DNA from: Microbacterium sp. LKL04 | GTDB taxonomy: Bacteria; Actinomycetota; Actinomycetes; Actinomycetales; Microbacteriaceae | Direction: 5' to 3' | Assembly: GCF_900102005.1 (NCBI RefSeq) | Contig: NZ_LT627736.1 | Span: 806,001 to 870,000, forward strand | Length of the DNA stretch: 64,000 bases | In this document: positions 48,553 through 57,629 of the stretch, one piece after another | Numbering within the stretch: position 1 is the stretch's first letter | Layout of the letters: every line of letters begins with the position of its first letter | Position numbers and translations under genes: made by a program | The notes under the pieces: generated by a model | What the model was told of the DNA's origin: nothing | Databases searched by the model: none | Seen by the model: only the letters and a program-made list of their open reading frames with translations

Positions 48553-50625
48553 GTGACCGCCGAGTATTCCGCCCATCATCTCCAGGTCCTGGAAGGGCTC
48601 GAAGCCGTGCGCAAGCGGCCGGGCATGTACATCGGCTCGACGGACTCGCGCGGTCTCATGCACTGCCTCTGGGAGATCATCGACAACTCCGTCGACGAGG
48701 CGCTCGGTGGGCACGGCGACCGGATCGAGATCCTGCTCTACGCCGACGGCAGCGTCGAGGTCCGCGACCGGGCCCGCGGCATCCCGGTCGACATCGAACC
48801 CCGCACCGGACTGTCGGGCGTGGAGGTCGTCTTCACCAAGCTCCACGCGGGAGGCAAGTTCGGCGGCGGGTCCTACGCGGCATCCGGTGGTCTCCACGGT
48901 GTCGGCGCGTCCGTCGTGAACGCGTTGTCTGAGCGGCTCGACGTCGAGGTCGACCGGGGCGGCAAGACGTATGCCATGTCGTTCCATCGCGGAGAACCCG
49001 GACTGTTCGACGGCGACGGTCCGGCATCGCCGTTCCGTCCCTTCGAGAAGTCCAGCGAGCTCAGAGTCGTCGGCAAGGCGCCTCGCGGTGTCACCGGAAG
49101 CCGCATCCGCTACTGGGCGGACCGGCAGATCTTCACGAAGGATGCCGCTTTCGATCTGAGCGAGCTCGAGCAGCGCGCGCGGCAGACCGCGTTCCTCGTC
49201 CCCGGTCTCGAGATCGTCATCGTCGACCGCCGGACCGACGAGGAGATCGAAACGAGCTTCCGCTACGACGGCGGCATCTCGGAATTCGCGGACTTCCTCG
49301 CACCGGACGCGCCCATCACGGACACCTGGCGGCTGTCCGGAACGGGCACCTTCACGGAGACGGTCCCCGTCCTGCAGCCCTCCGGCGCCATGGTGCCCAC
49401 CGAGGTGGAGCGCGAGTGCGAGGTCGACATCGCCCTCCGGTGGGGCACGGGGTATGAGACGGTCGCCCGTTCGTTCGTCAACATCATCGCGACGCCCAAG
49501 GGCGGCACGCACCAGCAGGGCTTCGAGCAGGGGCTCATGAAAACCCTTCGGGGTCAGATCGAGTCGAACGCGCGCAAGCTCAAGGTCGGGGCGAACGAGA
49601 AGATCGAGAAGGACGACATCCTCGCCGGTCTGTCGACCGTGCTCACGGTGCGCCTGCCCGAACCGCAGTTCGAGGGGCAGACGAAGGAGATCCTCGGCAC
49701 TCCGGCGGTCCGCAACATCGTGGCATCCGTCGTCTCGAAAGAGCTCGCCGCGAAGTTCGCCTCGCCGAAACGCGACGACAAGGCGCAGACCGCGCTCCTG
49801 CTCGAGAAGGTCGTCTCGGAGATGAAGGCGCGCATCTCCGCGCGCACCCACAAAGAGACGCAGCGCCGCAAGAACGCGCTCGAGTCGTCGTCGCTGCCGA
49901 CGAAGCTCGCCGACTGCCGCACGAACGACGTGGCCGAGTCCGAACTGTTCATCGTCGAGGGCGACTCGGCGCTCGGCACCGCGAAGCTCGCGCGCAACAG
50001 CGAGTACCAGGCGCTCCTGCCGATCCGCGGCAAGATCCTCAACGTGCAGAAGGCCTCGATCAGCGACATGCTGTCGAACGCGGAGTGCGCCGCGATCATC
50101 CAGGTGATCGGAGCGGGGTCGGGAAGGTCTTTCGACCTCGAAGCCGCTCGCTACGGCAAGATCATCCTGATGAGCGACGCCGATGTCGACGGCGCTCACA
50201 TTCGCACGCTGCTGCTGACGCTGTTCTTCCGCTACATGCGTCCGCTGATTGAAGAGGGCCACGTCTACGCTGCCGTCCCGCCGCTGCACCGCGTCGTGGT
50301 CATGAATCCCGGCACGAAGCCGAACGAGACGATCTACACCTACAGCGAGCAGGAGCTGCACACGCTGCTCGCGAAGCTGACGAAGTCCGGTAAGCGCTGG
50401 CAGGAGCCGGTCCAGCGGTACAAGGGTCTCGGCGAGATGGATGCCGACCAGCTCGCCACCACGACGATGGACCGCGCGGGCCGGACGCTCCGCCGGGTCC
50501 GCGTGCAGGACGCCGAGGTCGCATCGACGGTGTTCGAGCTGCTGATGGGCTCCGAGGTCGCGCCGCGTCGCGACTTCATCGTCACCTCGAGCGAACGCCT
50601 CGATCGCGAGCGCATCGACGCCTGA
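48553..50625 (+). CDS. parE: DNA topoisomerase IV subunit B
   Basis: 690 residues from a GTG at 48553 with GGGAGA before it. The ATPase domain has EIIDNSVDEALGG, RDRARGIPVD and GGLHGVGASVVNALS. The Toprim domain has FIVEGDSALGTAKLARN and LMSDADVDGAHIRTLL, and the C-terminal PYKGLGEMD-like block reads QRYKGLGEMDADQL. With ParC it decatenates chromosomes after replication. A second gyrase-like identity is possible by sequence alone, but the partner at 50907 lacks a GyrA box, which favours topoisomerase IV. TACGAT at 48539-48544 may be its -10. Confidence 0.93.
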   Translation: MTAEYSAHHLQVLEGLEAVRKRPGMYIGSTDSRGLMHCLWEIIDNSVDEALGGHGDRIEILLYADGSVEVRDRARGIPVDIEPRTGLSGVEVVFTKLHAGGKFGGGSYAASGGLHGVGASVVNALSERLDVEVDRGGKTYAMSFHRGEPGLFDGDGPASPFRPFEKSSELRVVGKAPRGVTGSRIRYWADRQIFTKDAAFDLSELEQRARQTAFLVPGLEIVIVDRRTDEEIETSFRYDGGISEFADFLAPDAPITDTWRLSGTGTFTETVPVLQPSGAMVPTEVERECEVDIALRWGTGYETVARSFVNIIATPKGGTHQQGFEQGLMKTLRGQIESNARKLKVGANEKIEKDDILAGLSTVLTVRLPEPQFEGQTKEILGTPAVRNIVASVVSKELAAKFASPKRDDKAQTALLLEKVVSEMKARISARTHKETQRRKNALESSSLPTKLADCRTNDVAESELFIVEGDSALGTAKLARNSEYQALLPIRGKILNVQKASISDMLSNAECAAIIQVIGAGSGRSFDLEAARYGKIILMSDADVDGAHIRTLLLTLFFRYMRPLIEEGHVYAAVPPLHRVVVMNPGTKPNETIYTYSEQELHTLLAKLTKSGKRWQEPVQRYKGLGEMDADQLATTTMDRAGRTLRRVRVQDAEVASTVFELLMGSEVAPRRDFIVTSSERLDRERIDA

Positions 50626-50641
50626 CGCCCGCGGCGCTAGC

Positions 50642-50899
50642 GTGACGGGTATGGAAGCCCATCGTGTCGTTGCGCCGGTCATCGCCCCGGGGGAGAAGCC
50701 GAAAGGCCCTGCCTCGTACTTTCCAAGCATCGAGAAGACCTACGGACAGCCGGTGCAGCGCTGGCTCGACATCGCCGCGGACAGCCTCGACACCCGCACG
50801 CACATGGAGACGGTGGCCGTCCTGAAGAACGAGCACGGTCTCGGGCACGGACACGCCAATGCCATCGTCGCCTACGTGAAGGCGAAGCTCGCCGGCTGA
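50642..50899 (+). CDS. DUF4287 domain protein (85 aa)
   Basis: 85 residues. GPASYFPSIEKTYGQPVQRWLDIAADSLD and HMETVAVLKNEHGLGHGHANAIVAYVKAK are the DUF4287 core, a small helical domain of unknown function. The start is a GTG at 50642 or an ATG at 50651; neither has a good ribosome binding site, and the short gap after parE suggests it is translated from that transcript. It ends eight bases from the parC stop on the other strand. Confidence 0.82.
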   Translation: MTGMEAHRVVAPVIAPGEKPKGPASYFPSIEKTYGQPVQRWLDIAADSLDTRTHMETVAVLKNEHGLGHGHANAIVAYVKAKLAG

Positions 50900-50906
50900 G
50901 GCCGGT

Positions 50907-53360
50907 TCAGGCCACCGTCGTGCCGATGGCCCCGATCGCGGCGTCGAGCGCCTGGCCCGAGGCATCCCGCTTCGCACCGGTCTCCGGCAGCGGTCGGACC
51001 GCACCGTCGATGCCGACGGCGCGCGGCTGATCGCCGACCCACGCGACGAGCAGTGCATCCTCCCACCGGAGGAAACGCTGCGCGCGGACCCCGCCGGTCG
51101 CCCGGCCCTTCGCGGGGAACTCGGAGAACTGCGAGACCTTCGCCGATCCCGGATCCGTGCCCGGCAACGCGGCGCTCGCCCCGGCGACCGTCGCCACCAC
51201 GGTGTCGTCCGTCGTGCTGATCGCTGAGAATGCGATGACACGAGCGCCATCCGACAGTCGGATCCCGGCCATGCCGCCCGCAGATCGGCCCTGCGGGCGA
51301 ACGGAAGACGCATCGAAACGCAGGAGCTGGGCATCGCTCGATACGAACACGAGCTCCGTGGTGTCGGGGGCGAGTGCGGCCCCGACCACGGTGTCGCCGG
51401 GCTTCAAGGAGATGATCTCGACGTCCGGCTTGCCGGGGGGCAGCTCTGTCGCGGCGACGCGCTTGACGACGCCCTGCGCCGTTCCGAGCGCGATCGGGGC
51501 GTCGGCCGTCAGCGGGACGATCGCGACGACGTGCTCGGTCGGGGCGAGGCCGAGATACTGGTCGGCGCGGGTGCCCGCCGCGAGCTGCACCGAGTTCGCC
51601 GGCACAGACGGGAGGTCGACGGGCGTGAAGCGCACCAGCCGGCCCAGGGTGGTCACCGCTCCGAGGTCACCGCGCGTCGTGCCGTCGACGGACGACCGGA
51701 TGGCGTCGTGCTTCGAGCGTCGCGTCGGCGTGACGACGCCGCCTCCGGGCGCATCCGTGACGAGCTCCGCGCGCACCATGCGTCCGGTCGCCGAGAGGTA
51801 GACGCGGCACGGCGCATCGGCGATCTGCAGGTCCGCCGGCGCTGCGGCGCGGCCGCGCGGGGCGACGGGACCGCCGTTCATGAGCAGCGTGCGTCGCGGC
51901 GTGCCGAAGGCGTCGGCCGCGGCGTCCAACTCCGTTGCGACCTGTCGGCGAAGGAGCACGTCGCTGCCGAGGAGTTCCTCCAGTGCGGCGATGTCGGCCT
52001 TGAGCGTGTTCTGCTCGGCCTCGAGCTCGACGCGCGAGAACTTCGTGAGCCGGCGCAGCCGCAGCTCGAGGATGTACTCGGCCTGCAGCTGGGACAGGTC
52101 GAACACGTCCATGAGGCGTGTGCGCGCCTGCTCGCTGTCGTCGGATGTGCGGATGACCTGGATGACCTCGTCGATGTCGAGGATCGCGATGAGGAGGCCC
52201 TCGACGAGGTGCAGGCGTTCCTGCTTGCGCGCGAGGCGGTAGCGGCTGCGTCGGGTGACGACCTGGATGCGGTGATCCAGGTAGACGCGCAGCAGTTCCG
52301 TGAGCCCGAGGGTCTGCGGCTGACCGCCGACGAGGGCGACGTTGTTGATGCCGAACGAGTCCTCGAGCGGTGTGAGGCGGTAGAGCTGCTCCAGGACGGC
52401 GTTCGGATCGAAGCCGGTCTTGATCCCGATCACAAGGCGCAGGCCGTTGTTGCGGTCGGTCAGGTCGGTGAGGTCGGAGATTCCGGTGAGCTTCTTCGAC
52501 GAGACGGCGTCGCGGATCTTCTCCATGACGCGCTCCGGTCCCACCATGTAGGGGAGCTCTGTGACGACGATGCCCGTGCGGCGCGGGCCGAGGGATTCGA
52601 TCGAGGTCTTCGCGCGGGTGCGGAACGTCCCGCGGCCGGTCTGGTAAGCCTCTTTTATGCCGTCGAGTCCGACGATGACGCCGCCGCCGGGAAGGTCCGG
52701 TCCCGGCACGAACTCCATGAGCTCCTCGAGGGTCGCGCCGGGGTTCTCGAGCAGGTGGATGGCGGCTGAGACGACCTCGATGAGGTTGTGCGGTGCCATG
52801 TTCGTCGCCATGCCCACGGCAATACCGGTCGCGCCGTTGACGAGCAGGTTCGGGAAGGCGGCGGAGAGGACCTCGGGCTGCTGGAACTGGCCGTCGTAGT
52901 TGGGGATGAAGTCGACGACGTCCTCGTCGAGGTTCTCCGTGAGGGCCAGAGCGGATGCCGCGAGTCGAGCCTCGGTGTAGCGAGCGGCCGCGGGGCCGTC
53001 ATCGAGCGACCCGAAGTTGCCGTGTCCGTCGACGAGCGGCACGCGGAGCGCGAAGTCCTGCGCGAGGCGGACGAGCGCGTCGTAGATCGCGGAGTCGCCG
53101 TGCGGGTGCAGCTTGCCCATCACATCGCCGACGACGCGCGCGCTCTTCACGTGGCCACGGTCGGGGCGCAGACCCATCTCGGACATCTGGAAGAGGATGC
53201 GGCGCTGCACGGGCTTCAGCCCGTCGCGGGCATCCGGAAGGGCACGTGAGTAGATGACCGAGTAGGCGTACTCCAGGAACGAGCCCTGCATCTCGTCAGC
53301 GAGGTCGACGTCCTCGATGCGTTCAACAGCGGGCGGGGGAGGGGGAGTGCGCGATGCCAT
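50907..53360 (-). CDS. parC: DNA topoisomerase IV subunit A
   Basis: 817 residues. The breakage-reunion domain has [17 protein letters not shown] (the quinolone-determining region, Ser in GDSA) and the catalytic Tyr128 in [10 protein letters not shown]. The C-terminal beta-propeller has weak repeats and no QRRGGKG-type GyrA box, which marks ParC rather than GyrA. It pairs with ParE encoded convergently. A TAGGCT on the minus strand at 53446-53451 may be the -10, giving a leader of about 80 bases that overlaps the start of the divergent phosphodiesterase gene. Confidence 0.93.
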   Translation of the reverse strand: MASRTPPPPPAVERIEDVDLADEMQGSFLEYAYSVIYSRALPDARDGLKPVQRRILFQMSEMGLRPDRGHVKSARVVGDVMGKLHPHGDSAIYDALVRLAQDFALRVPLVDGHGNFGSLDDGPAAARYTEARLAASALALTENLDEDVVDFIPNYDGQFQQPEVLSAAFPNLLVNGATGIAVGMATNMAPHNLIEVVSAAIHLLENPGATLEELMEFVPGPDLPGGGVIVGLDGIKEAYQTGRGTFRTRAKTSIESLGPRRTGIVVTELPYMVGPERVMEKIRDAVSSKKLTGISDLTDLTDRNNGLRLVIGIKTGFDPNAVLEQLYRLTPLEDSFGINNVALVGGQPQTLGLTELLRVYLDHRIQVVTRRSRYRLARKQERLHLVEGLLIAILDIDEVIQVIRTSDDSEQARTRLMDVFDLSQLQAEYILELRLRRLTKFSRVELEAEQNTLKADIAALEELLGSDVLLRRQVATELDAAADAFGTPRRTLLMNGGPVAPRGRAAAPADLQIADAPCRVYLSATGRMVRAELVTDAPGGGVVTPTRRSKHDAIRSSVDGTTRGDLGAVTTLGRLVRFTPVDLPSVPANSVQLAAGTRADQYLGLAPTEHVVAIVPLTADAPIALGTAQGVVKRVAATELPPGKPDVEIISLKPGDTVVGAALAPDTTELVFVSSDAQLLRFDASSVRPQGRSAGGMAGIRLSDGARVIAFSAISTTDDTVVATVAGASAALPGTDPGSAKVSQFSEFPAKGRATGGVRAQRFLRWEDALLVAWVGDQPRAVGIDGAVRPLPETGAKRDASGQALDAAIGAIGTTVA

Positions 53361-53435
53361 GGCCTCGATCGGTCTTCGGGAGATGCTGCGGGGGCCAGAA
53401 ACGGCGGCGGAGCACCGTGTGGAAGACTGACCCGG

Positions 53436-54566
53436 GTGTCACTCAGCCTACCCGCGGACCCGCCGTCAGCCCGGAGCCTCACCGGTGTCGTGCCGCAGAT
53501 CCTGGCCTCTCTCGAGGGCCCGGGTGAGTGGTTCCCGCCCACCCGGTCGGCGATCGTGCTGCTCGTCGACGGTCTCGGTCGCGCGAACCTGACCGCCCGC
53601 GCCGGGTACGCCCGATTCCTCACCGGACGGATGACGAAGAAGGATGCCGCCCGCACCGTCTTCCCCTCGACCACGGCGGTCGCGCTCGCGAGTCTCTTGA
53701 CCGGCGAGACGCCCGGGACGCACGGCCTCGTCGGCTACCGGGTCCGCATCCCCGGTACGGACCTGGCGCCCAATCAGCTCAAAGGATGGGAGACCGACGG
53801 GCTGGACCCGTTGACCTGGCAGCGGTCGGTCCCGCTGCTCGAACGCGAGGCCGCCGCCGGGCGTCCCTGCTTCGTCGTCTCGCAGCCGCGCTACGCCGGG
53901 ACCGGCTTCACGGCCGCCCTCCAGCGGGGTGCGGAGTTCGTCGGCGCCGCCTCGATCGCCGAGCGGGTGGAACGCGCCGCGGACCTCGCCCTCCGGCATC
54001 CCGGCGCCCTCGTCTACGCGTATGTGCCGGAACTCGACACGATCGCCCATGCCCGCGGATGGGAGAGCGACGAGTGGGCAGCCGGACTCGAGCGCGTGGA
54101 CGGCGCCGCCCGTGACCTCGACGCAGCCATCGGCTCCCACGCGGCGGCGATCCTCACCGCCGATCACGGCATCGTCGACGTCCCGCGCCATCGCCAGGTC
54201 CTGCTCCGAGAGGGCGATCCGCTGGTGGAGGGCGTGAACATCGTCGGCGGTGAGCCGCGGATGCTGCATCTCTATACCGAGGAGGGCACAGCGGACGAGG
54301 TCCTGAACCGGTGGCGGGATGCCGAGTCCTCCCGCTCCTGGGTTATGTCACGCGACGAGGCGGTCGCCGCTGGGCTGTTCGGCACGTCGCCCGACCCGGA
54401 GGTCCTGCCGCGGATCGGCGACGTCCTCGTCGCCGCCCGATCCGCCGTTGCGTACTACGACGATCGAGAGGCCGACAAGAAGCCGCAGAACATGATCGGG
54501 CAGCACGGCTCGCTCACCGACCAGGAACGCGTCGTCCCCCTGGTGCGGCTCGGAGCCTTCGGCTGA
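53436..54566 (+). CDS. Nucleotide pyrophosphatase/phosphodiesterase (alkaline phosphatase superfamily)
   Basis: 376 residues from a GTG at 53436. Metal-site motifs are in order: [13 protein letters not shown] (Asp), [15 protein letters not shown] (nucleophile Thr), [14 protein letters not shown] (Asp, His), [11 protein letters not shown] (Asp, His) and [10 protein letters not shown] (His). The family cleaves phosphodiester or pyrophosphate bonds; the substrate is unknown. No signal peptide is seen, unlike secreted relatives, so it is likely cytoplasmic. It is convergent with sepH with a two-base gap. Confidence 0.9.
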   Translation: MSLSLPADPPSARSLTGVVPQILASLEGPGEWFPPTRSAIVLLVDGLGRANLTARAGYARFLTGRMTKKDAARTVFPSTTAVALASLLTGETPGTHGLVGYRVRIPGTDLAPNQLKGWETDGLDPLTWQRSVPLLEREAAAGRPCFVVSQPRYAGTGFTAALQRGAEFVGAASIAERVERAADLALRHPGALVYAYVPELDTIAHARGWESDEWAAGLERVDGAARDLDAAIGSHAAAILTADHGIVDVPRHRQVLLREGDPLVEGVNIVGGEPRMLHLYTEEGTADEVLNRWRDAESSRSWVMSRDEAVAAGLFGTSPDPEVLPRIGDVLVAARSAVAYYDDREADKKPQNMIGQHGSLTDQERVVPLVRLGAFG

Positions 54567-54568
54567 GC

Positions 54569-55591
54569 TCAGCCGTCTTCGGTGCGTGCGCCGAAGACGA
54601 TCTCGTCCCACGACGGCATCGACGTGCGTCCGCGGCGGCGGCTCTGCTCCGCGGGCGGTTCGGCAGCGGCCTCGGCATCCGCCGGTTCTGCGGGCGTCGC
54701 CTGGTCGACGTCCGCTTCCGGAGCGTCGAAGAGCGCGACGGGGGTCGACGAGGGTTCTTCGCTGTGCTCGGCGGGCATCGGCTCGCGCTGGCCGCGACGG
54801 CGACGGAGCGCTTCGAGAAGGTCCGCGGTCTCGGCGGAGGTCACCGGCGCGTCCGGGGCGCGCTTGATGGCGGCCTGCTGAACGGCGGGGGAGGACGACG
54901 GGCGTGCTTCGGGTGTGTCGAAGTCCGCTTCCGGCTCGGTCACGGCGCGGGGACCGAACGCGCCGGTGTCGAATCGCGTGGCATCTTTCTGCGGCGCGGA
55001 GTCGAGGGCGCGCAGACGCGGGATGAGTCCCTCCGGGAGGGAACCCTGGCGCGACAGCTGGGTCGCGTCGGAGTTCTGCGGAGCCAGGGACGAACGACGC
55101 GGGTCGAACGACCAACGGGCGTCGTGCTCGACCTCGCCCACCGTGAACTCGAGCTTGACGGTCCAACCGTTCTGGTCTTTCCAGCTCGTCCACCGCTCGC
55201 CGGTGGCGCCGGCTTCGGTGAGCTTGGCTCGGACGGCGTTCCCGAACGTCGGCTGCGCACCCGGGTCGAGTTCCCCGCCGATGAGCACCGTCACGGCGAG
55301 GGCCTGGCCCACGACGTGCTCGCGCTCGGCGAGAACGGGGCCTTCGAATCTCTGGACGTCCTCGACGCGCACTCCGAGGAGCTGCGCGACGTCCTCCGCG
55401 GTCATGCCGGCGCGGATGTGGGACTGGATGTCACGCGGGTTCGGACGCGTGGTGCGGGGCTCGGCGTCGCGCTGCAGGCGTCGCAGCTGGGCGCGCAGAG
55501 CCTCGTCGACGGCGAGTGAGAATCGGTCGCCGGCGTCGGTCGCGAGCATCAGGCGACCGTCTTCGGTGCCGATCACTTTGAGCTGTTCCAT
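54569..55591 (-). CDS. sepH: Septation protein SepH (DUF3071)
   Basis: 340 residues. The N-terminal DUF3071 part has LKVIGTEDGRLMLATDAGDRFSL and a helix-turn-helix-like DIQSHIRAGMTAEDVAQLLGVRVEDVQRFEGPV. A disordered, Pro/Ala/Glu-rich C-terminal half ends in the conserved SRRRGRTSMPSWDEIVFG. SepH binds FtsZ and promotes its assembly during cell division in Streptomyces and mycobacteria. GGAGGACGTCCGC before the ATG is a strong site. The gene faces a 218-base gap with promoters for the DUF4193 gene. Confidence 0.92.
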   Translation of the reverse strand: MEQLKVIGTEDGRLMLATDAGDRFSLAVDEALRAQLRRLQRDAEPRTTRPNPRDIQSHIRAGMTAEDVAQLLGVRVEDVQRFEGPVLAEREHVVGQALAVTVLIGGELDPGAQPTFGNAVRAKLTEAGATGERWTSWKDQNGWTVKLEFTVGEVEHDARWSFDPRRSSLAPQNSDATQLSRQGSLPEGLIPRLRALDSAPQKDATRFDTGAFGPRAVTEPEADFDTPEARPSSSPAVQQAAIKRAPDAPVTSAETADLLEALRRRRGQREPMPAEHSEEPSSTPVALFDAPEADVDQATPAEPADAEAAAEPPAEQSRRRGRTSMPSWDEIVFGARTEDG

Positions 55592-55650
55592 GCGGACGTC
55601 CTCCAGATCCAGCGGGTGGGTTCATGGTGTCACGGCGAACGGTCGAGGGC

Positions 55651-55677
55651 GGGAATATCCGGGGCGTGCCGCGAGTT
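55651..55677 (+). promoter_or_regulatory. SigR/SigH-type promoter upstream of the DUF4193 gene
   Basis: GGGAAT (55651-55656) and GTT (55675-55677) are 18 bases apart, the same exact match as before rpoD. It points at the DUF4193 gene about 130 bases away. Confidence 0.5.
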
Positions 55678-55722
55678 TGCGGTGGGGCACCTCCGAAAGG
55701 CGGCGGCGACCCGACGGCTCAT

Positions 55723-55751
55723 TTGCGATTCACCGACAGGTGATGCAAACT
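55723..55751 (+). promoter_or_regulatory. Second probable promoter of the DUF4193 gene
   Basis: TTGCGA (55723-55728) and CAAACT (55746-55751) are 17 bases apart in a locally A/T-richer stretch, giving a leader of about 50 bases. Confidence 0.4.
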
Positions 55752-55809
55752 ATGGCCGCCCGAACGGGCCGCACCCACAGCACCACCCCGAAAGTTGAGA
55801 CGTTCTCGA

Positions 55810-56103
55810 ATGGCCACGGATTACGACGCCCCCCGCAAGACCGAAGACGACAGCGAGTCGATCGAGGCTCTCAAGGAACGCGTCCCGGACAAGATGTCCG
55901 GCTCGGTCGACGTCGAAGACTCTGACAACCCCAGCGGTTTCGAGCTCCCCGGCGCTGACCTCTCCGACGTCGACCTCGACGTCGTCGTCCTGCCCCCGCA
56001 GGAGGACGAGTTCACCTGTGTCGAATGCTTCCTCGTGAAGCACCGGACCCAGATCGACCACCAGACCTCGATCGGCGCGATCTGCACCGAGTGCGCCGCG
56101 TAA
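55810..56103 (+). CDS. DUF4193 zinc-ribbon protein
   Basis: 97 residues: an acidic half (DYDAPRKTEDDSESIEALKERV, then SDVDLDVVVLPPQEDE) and a Cys4 ribbon FTCVECFLVKHRTQ...ICTECAA. DUF4193 is an actinobacterial family of unknown function, often placed near sepH and dut. The zinc ribbon and the SigR-like promoter together suggest a redox- or zinc-linked role, which is inference. The ATG at 55810 is used rather than the upstream in-frame ATG at 55795. Confidence 0.92.
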   Translation: MATDYDAPRKTEDDSESIEALKERVPDKMSGSVDVEDSDNPSGFELPGADLSDVDLDVVVLPPQEDEFTCVECFLVKHRTQIDHQTSIGAICTECAA

Positions 56104-56115
56104 GCAGCGCCGATA

Positions 56116-56586
56116 TCAGCGACCCCGCTGCGCGCGGGTGATCATCGCCGCCACCCGATCAGGGGTGCGGGACGAGAACACCCAGCGTGCTGTGGGGTCG
56201 TCGTCGTCTGAGACGGGGACGCGCACGACGCCGTCGATCCCGCCGCGAAGCAGATGCCAGTCGTCGCGTCGGAGGCCGCCGCCTCGGGCAGCCCGCGCCT
56301 CTTCCCCCGTCAGCACCTCGGGATCGCCGAGGTCGGTGACCGGGATGTGCGCCCGCCCGACGCGGAGCACGCCGTCTGCGAGCGTGACGACGGGAGCAGT
56401 CAGGATCAGAGACGACACCAGGACGACGCCGACGGCGAGTCCGATGACGAGGGCGAGGGTCGTGTCGATCGGCGAGAAGACCACCGCCGCCATGGGCGCG
56501 CAGACCGCGGCGCTCACCAGGAGCCACAGCGAAGGGCTGAGCCGTTCGCGGTACGAGGAGGGGACGGTGCGGTCGGGGTTGTGCAT
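56116..56586 (-). CDS. DUF3093 membrane protein
   Basis: 156 residues. Two membrane segments (LWLLVSAAVCAPMAAVVFSP, and TLALVIGLAVGVVLVSSLIL) follow the conserved YRERLSPS. The cytoplasmic part has LRVGRAHIPVTDLGDPEVLTGEEA and VRVPVSDDDDPTARWVFSSRTP. This is the actinobacterial DUF3093 family, regularly divergent from dut; function unknown. The start codon lies 12 bases from the dut GTG, with the dut -10 directly behind it. Confidence 0.9.
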   Translation of the reverse strand: MHNPDRTVPSSYRERLSPSLWLLVSAAVCAPMAAVVFSPIDTTLALVIGLAVGVVLVSSLILTAPVVTLADGVLRVGRAHIPVTDLGDPEVLTGEEARAARGGGLRRDDWHLLRGGIDGVVRVPVSDDDDPTARWVFSSRTPDRVAAMITRAQRGR

Positions 56587-56592
56587 TAGCCT
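56587..56592 (+). promoter_or_regulatory. -10 element (TAGCCT) of a probably leaderless dut promoter
   Basis: TAGCCT directly abuts the DUF3093 start codon and is followed by six bases and the dut GTG at 56599. Confidence 0.5.
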
Positions 56593-56598
56593 CGGGGG

Positions 56599-57048
56599 GT
56601 GATGGATACCGTGGACGTTCCCATTATCTCGGCTCATGTGCCCGTCTACGCGCACCCGGGCGATGCCGGCGCCGACCTCGTCTCCACAGAGCAGGTGCGT
56701 CTGGCCCCCGGTCAGCGCGCCCTCATCGGTACGGGAGTGCGCATCGCGCTGCCCGACGGCTACGTCGCTTTCGTCGTCCCTCGCAGCGGTCTGGCCGCCA
56801 AGCACGGCATCACCGTGGTCAACTCACCGGGCACGGTCGACGCGGGGTACCGGGGCGAGATCAAGGTCACGCTGTTGAACACGGATGCCGCGGAGCCCTT
56901 CGACATCGCTCCGGGCGACCGCATCGCCCAGCTCATCGTGATGCCCGTCTCGCGGGCGACCTTCCTCCCCGTCGACGCGCTTCCCGACAGCGTGCGCGGC
57001 GACGGGGGCTTCGGATCCACCGGCTACACGACAGGAACAACCGCATGA
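56599..57048 (+). CDS. dut: dUTP diphosphatase
   Basis: 149 residues from the GTG at 56599 (an ATG follows directly at 56602). The five trimeric dUTPase motifs are seen: HPGDAGADL, VPRSGLAAKHG, NSPGTVDAGYRGEIKV, GDRIAQLIV and RGDGGFGSTG. It turns dUTP into dUMP and keeps uracil out of DNA. The -10 spacing favours the GTG. The stop overlaps the DUF3710 start (ATGA). The dut-DUF3710-DUF3159 order is conserved in many actinobacteria. Confidence 0.95.
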   Translation: MMDTVDVPIISAHVPVYAHPGDAGADLVSTEQVRLAPGQRALIGTGVRIALPDGYVAFVVPRSGLAAKHGITVVNSPGTVDAGYRGEIKVTLLNTDAAEPFDIAPGDRIAQLIVMPVSRATFLPVDALPDSVRGDGGFGSTGYTTGTTA

Positions 57049-57629
57049 GCGACGAGCTCGCACCCAAGTCGGCACCGAGCGATCGGGCCGAGAATGGTCC
57101 GTTCGACGAGGCGGAGGCGAACCCCGTCCGTCCGTACATCGACCTCGGCGGGGTCAAGGTCCTGCCTCGCGAGGGTCTGAACCTCCGGCTGGAAGTCGAA
57201 GAGCAGACGAAACGCATCGTCGCCGTCGGGCTCGACTACGTCGGCTCGACACTGCAGGTGCAGCCGTTCGCCGCGCCGCGGTCGAGCGGCCTGTGGGAGG
57301 AGACGCGCGAGCAGATCCGCCAGCAGGTCCGTCAGCAGGGCGGGCGCGTCGAGGAGCGGGAAGGGCCGCTCGGCCCCGAGCTGCTCGCCGAGGTGCCCGT
57401 CGCCGGTGCGGACGGCGCCGCCGGGAAGCGCCTCGCGCGCTTCGTCGGCGTCGATGGTCCGCGCTGGTTCCTGCGTGGTGTCATCGGAGGAGCTGCGGCG
57501 AGCGACATCGCGGCCGCCGAGCAGGTCGAAGACCTCTTCCGCTCGATCGTCGTCGTCCGCGGCAACACGCCCATGCCGCCGCGCGACCTCATCCCGCTGA
57601 AGATGCCGGCATCCCCCGGCAGCGCATGA
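57045..57629 (+). CDS. DUF3710 protein
   Basis: 194 residues. RPYIDLGGVKVLPREGLNLRLEVEEQTKRIVAVGLDYVGSTLQVQPFAAPRSSGLWEE-type sequence (57140-57300) and RWFLRGVIGGAAA, then a helix ELEDLFRSIVVVRG-like, define DUF3710. It is a soluble actinobacterial protein of unknown function. Four-base overlaps on both sides show tight coupling with dut and the DUF3159 gene. Confidence 0.92.
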   Translation: MSDELAPKSAPSDRAENGPFDEAEANPVRPYIDLGGVKVLPREGLNLRLEVEEQTKRIVAVGLDYVGSTLQVQPFAAPRSSGLWEETREQIRQQVRQQGGRVEEREGPLGPELLAEVPVAGADGAAGKRLARFVGVDGPRWFLRGVIGGAAASDIAAAEQVEDLFRSIVVVRGNTPMPPRDLIPLKMPASPGSA

